Shown here piece after piece: positions 51,168 to 52,808 of a DNA stretch of 52,808 nt. The position numbers were made by a program, and so were the translations under genes. The stretch lies in assembly GCA_016303065.1 (NCBI GenBank), contig JAEDMJ010000010.1:1-52808 (forward strand). The letters are read 5' to 3'. The notes under the pieces were generated by a model that saw only the letters and a program-made list of their open reading frames with translations, searched no databases and was not told where the DNA came from. This DNA is from Clostridiales bacterium (GTDB lineage: Bacteria; Bacillota; Clostridia; Oscillospirales; QAMX01). Within the stretch, counting starts at the first letter, position 1. Every line of letters starts with the position of its first letter.

Positions 51168-51441
51168 TCAAAGTCTCGTTTTCAAGCTGATACACTCTGC
51201 GTCACAAATATGCCCAAGGACTTTCCATGCACCATCGTCGTTGGGGAAAATCCCGGGTATAGTGCAGGTTTCCCACAACTCCGCCAAACCACCTCCCGTC
51301 ATAGTATTCCGCTTTTTCCGGGATCGCCGCAGCGTCGTGGATTATCTGATAAACGGCGTATCTCCTGTCAGGCGATTTCAGCGCCTTTTCCAGTCTTTCA
51401 AAACTGTCCATTGCCTTCGCCTCTTCCACACAGCCGCCCAT
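51168..51441 (-). pseudogene. Frameshifted 5' remnant of a larger gene
   Basis: From ATG 51441 (or 51411) the frame reads MDSFERLEKALKSPDRRYAV, YQIIHDAAAIPEKAEYYDG and then RWFGGVVGNLHYTRDFP, protein-like throughout, but ends soon after at 51202. Dropping one C from the CCCC run near 51244 keeps a protein-like frame (NDDGAWKVLGHICDAECISL) to a stop at 51168. The pattern resembles the start of uncharacterised clostridial TIM-barrel proteins (GG-x-V-x-N). Most likely a truncated, decaying gene; a single-base sequencing error would not explain the early second stop. Confidence 0.5.
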
Positions 51442-51557
51442 TCGAAAATTATTCCGGGAACAGGCTTTTTTCCATTATAGCATACGCATAAATCGACTGC
51501 AACACATATCCGCCTCCCCCTGCGTCCGGCCTGCGGCGGCTTTATCCCCCCGGGGAT

Positions 51558-51602
51558 AAAAACGGCGGTTCCGAACAAAAGCTCTCTGTCCGGAACCGCC
51601 GT
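51558..51602 (-). terminator. Terminator of the glycerophosphodiesterase gene
   Basis: 12-bp perfect stem ACGGCGGTTCCG (51562-51573) with CGGAACCGCCGT (51591-51602), then a T run on the minus strand. Directly beyond lies a 20-bp near-perfect palindrome TTTATCCCC-CC-GGGGATAAA at 51541-51560. The gap 50956-51167 shows only a weak hairpin (GTGCG/CGCAC near 51073-51096). Confidence 0.85.
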
Positions 51603-51630
51603 ATCATAAATTCTCAGTCTTTTCGGAATT

Positions 51631-52659
51631 TTACCGGGAGGGAACGGAGTACGACTCGTAAACCGCTTTCAGCCTGTGGGGATAATCCGTCATGATCCCG
51701 TCCGCGCCGATACCGATCAGTTTTTCCATGTCTTCAACGTCGTTGACCGTCCAGTAATGCACCGCAAGGTTGTTTCGGTGCGCCGCGTTTACAAAGCCCT
51801 TCGACGCAAGCTTTATGCCCATCTCCTCCATGGGAAGCTGGAACACGCACATCCCGTCACCGAAAAATTCGTCAAGCCTGAAAAGCTGCATCACATAGAA
51901 CCTTATGGCTCCGTTGTAAGCCGGGGAATACATGAAGCACTCCGGCACTTCCCCTTCTGCCTGAACGCGCCTGAACTCGTCGTATATTTCCTCGTGGAAG
52001 CTTGCAAGCACGACCCGGTCAAAGGCGTCGTACTTCTCCAGGAGCCGCAAAACTTCCGCCAGGGCGCAAAGTCCGGTTTGGCCCGGCTGTTTGATCTCAA
52101 CATTTATGCGGTTTTCCGGAAACGCCGTTATCAGCTCTTCAAGCGTCGTCGCAAGAAAGACCTTCTCGTCCCTCGGCTCAACGCCTTCCGGGTATTCCAC
52201 GTCCGTGGGATACTTCAAAGCTCCGCTGTCGTCGGCAAAATGCACTCTTTCGCCGGACAGAACTCCGTCCTCCGTGGGATTGGTGTATCCAAAGTCCACC
52301 TTCTGCTCGATAAGATCCGAATAATTCCAGTCGGCAATGCTTCCCGTGACGTTTGTCTTGCGGTCAAGCGTCGTATCATGGGAGAGAATAACGACGCCGT
52401 CGCGGGTTATGCTGACGTCGGTCTCCATCATGACGTTTTCGTCAACGCTGTATGCGTTGTAAAAAGCCTCAAGCGTATTGTCCGGAAATTCCCGGTTCCC
52501 TCCGCCGTGAGCGATCAGTATCGGAAGCTCTCCGTCCTTTTGCATGGCGTTTTCCTGAGGATAGTTGTCGCCTTTCGGCCAAAAGGCCAGAACTCCGTAC
52601 AGCGCCGCCGCACAGAGAATCACCGCCGCCGCAATTTTAAGTCCCTTTCTCTTTTTCAT
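51631..52659 (-). CDS. Membrane-anchored glycerophosphodiester phosphodiesterase family protein
   Basis: 342 residues from ATG 52659 (7 nt after GTGGAG; an ATG at 52683 would add eight). N-terminal membrane anchor KIAAAVILCAAALYGVLAFW, then the GDPD barrel: IAHGGGNREFPDNTLEAFYNAY, METDVSITRDGVVILSHD (metal Glu, Asp and catalytic His), FPENRINVEIK, and C-terminal HYWTVND, IGADGIMTDYP. The first motif is HGGG rather than HRG, so the conserved Arg is missing. Releases glycerol-3-phosphate from phospholipid head groups or teichoic acid fragments outside the cell. Confidence 0.92.
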   Translation of the reverse strand: MKKRKGLKIAAAVILCAAALYGVLAFWPKGDNYPQENAMQKDGELPILIAHGGGNREFPDNTLEAFYNAYSVDENVMMETDVSITRDGVVILSHDTTLDRKTNVTGSIADWNYSDLIEQKVDFGYTNPTEDGVLSGERVHFADDSGALKYPTDVEYPEGVEPRDEKVFLATTLEELITAFPENRINVEIKQPGQTGLCALAEVLRLLEKYDAFDRVVLASFHEEIYDEFRRVQAEGEVPECFMYSPAYNGAIRFYVMQLFRLDEFFGDGMCVFQLPMEEMGIKLASKGFVNAAHRNNLAVHYWTVNDVEDMEKLIGIGADGIMTDYPHRLKAVYESYSVPSR

Positions 52660-52694
52660 CACACATCTCCACCGTTTTTCCAATACTATCGGAG

Positions 52695-52723
52695 ATTATA
52701 CCGCATTTTCCGCCAACAGTCAA
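52695..52723 (-). promoter_or_regulatory. Promoter of the glycerophosphodiesterase gene
   Basis: Minus strand TTGACT (52723-52718), 17 bp, TATAAT (52700-52695), about 36 bp before the start codon. The last 85 bp of the window hold no gene I can call. Confidence 0.85.
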
Positions 52724-52808
52724 CAATCTCCGCATACATCCTTCACCGAAAAGTGTAGCGTTACAATTGATGTGAGACCAAGTGAATAGAAAAAAGCGAT
52801 TGAGTTCG

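Overview
The window is a gene-dense chromosomal stretch from a Gram-positive, spore-forming-lineage Firmicute, most likely a GC-rich (upper fifties percent by eye) uncultured gut or rumen clostridium. The evidence is cdaA-cdaR, YpeB, DUF4364, DUF3048 lipoproteins, the paired DNA-repair radical SAM proteins, SAM-riboswitch control of metK, AGGAGG-type ribosome sites, frequent GTG/TTG starts and near-consensus sigma-A promoters (TTGACA-N17-TATAAT). No phage, transposase, integrase or CRISPR array was seen.

Layout. 1-5.1 kb (minus): ECF sigma factor with its (cut) membrane partner, then cdaA-cdaR-FAD oxidoreductase. 5.1-7.2 kb (minus): two-gene DNA-repair radical SAM operon behind tandem LexA-like sites. 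7.3-12.9 kb (plus): SAM-riboswitch-metK, an orphan LolD-type ATPase, dCMP deaminase, TcdA, a DUF4003-like protein and a metallophosphoesterase. 13-19.5 kb (minus): a packed run of sugar isomerase-like protein, sulfatase, two paralogous metallophosphoesterases and a RodA/FtsW protein, followed by metY. 19.7-29.7 kb (minus): hypothetical protein, fba, M18 peptidase, coaE, tsaC, prfA, two DUF3048 lipoproteins, DUF4364 and galK. 29.8-33.9 kb (plus): Smr protein, then pssA-psd-PAP2 (phosphatidylethanolamine synthesis) and ypeB. 34-40.8 kb (plus): two ABC exporter half-transporters, each with an extra N-terminal domain and zinc ribbon, flanking a DUF1854 protein, followed by a GH32 enzyme; this operon has an attenuator-like leader containing a 31-codon ORF. 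41-49.3 kb: Gfo/Idh/MocA oxidoreductase, an orphan sugar-type binding lipoprotein behind an AT-rich regulatory gap, birA and an amidohydrolase, manA and a divergent GH92 alpha-mannosidase. 49.4-52.8 kb: tRNA-Val(GAC), an Amidase_6 protein, a tocopherol-cyclase-like protein, a frameshifted gene remnant and a membrane-anchored glycerophosphodiesterase.

How it works together. Much of the window serves glycan and sugar use (GH32, GH92 with manA, galK, sulfatase, solute-binding lipoprotein, Fba) plus envelope building (PE synthesis, RodA, c-di-AMP control). The best candidates for undescribed biology are the zinc-ribbon ABC / DUF1854 / ABC operon with its leader ORF, the apparently SOS-controlled radical SAM repair pair, the 40-bp palindrome holding two mirror-image promoters between manA and GH92, and the sulfatase-double-phosphoesterase operon. 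All functional calls rest on reading motifs; no database search was run.
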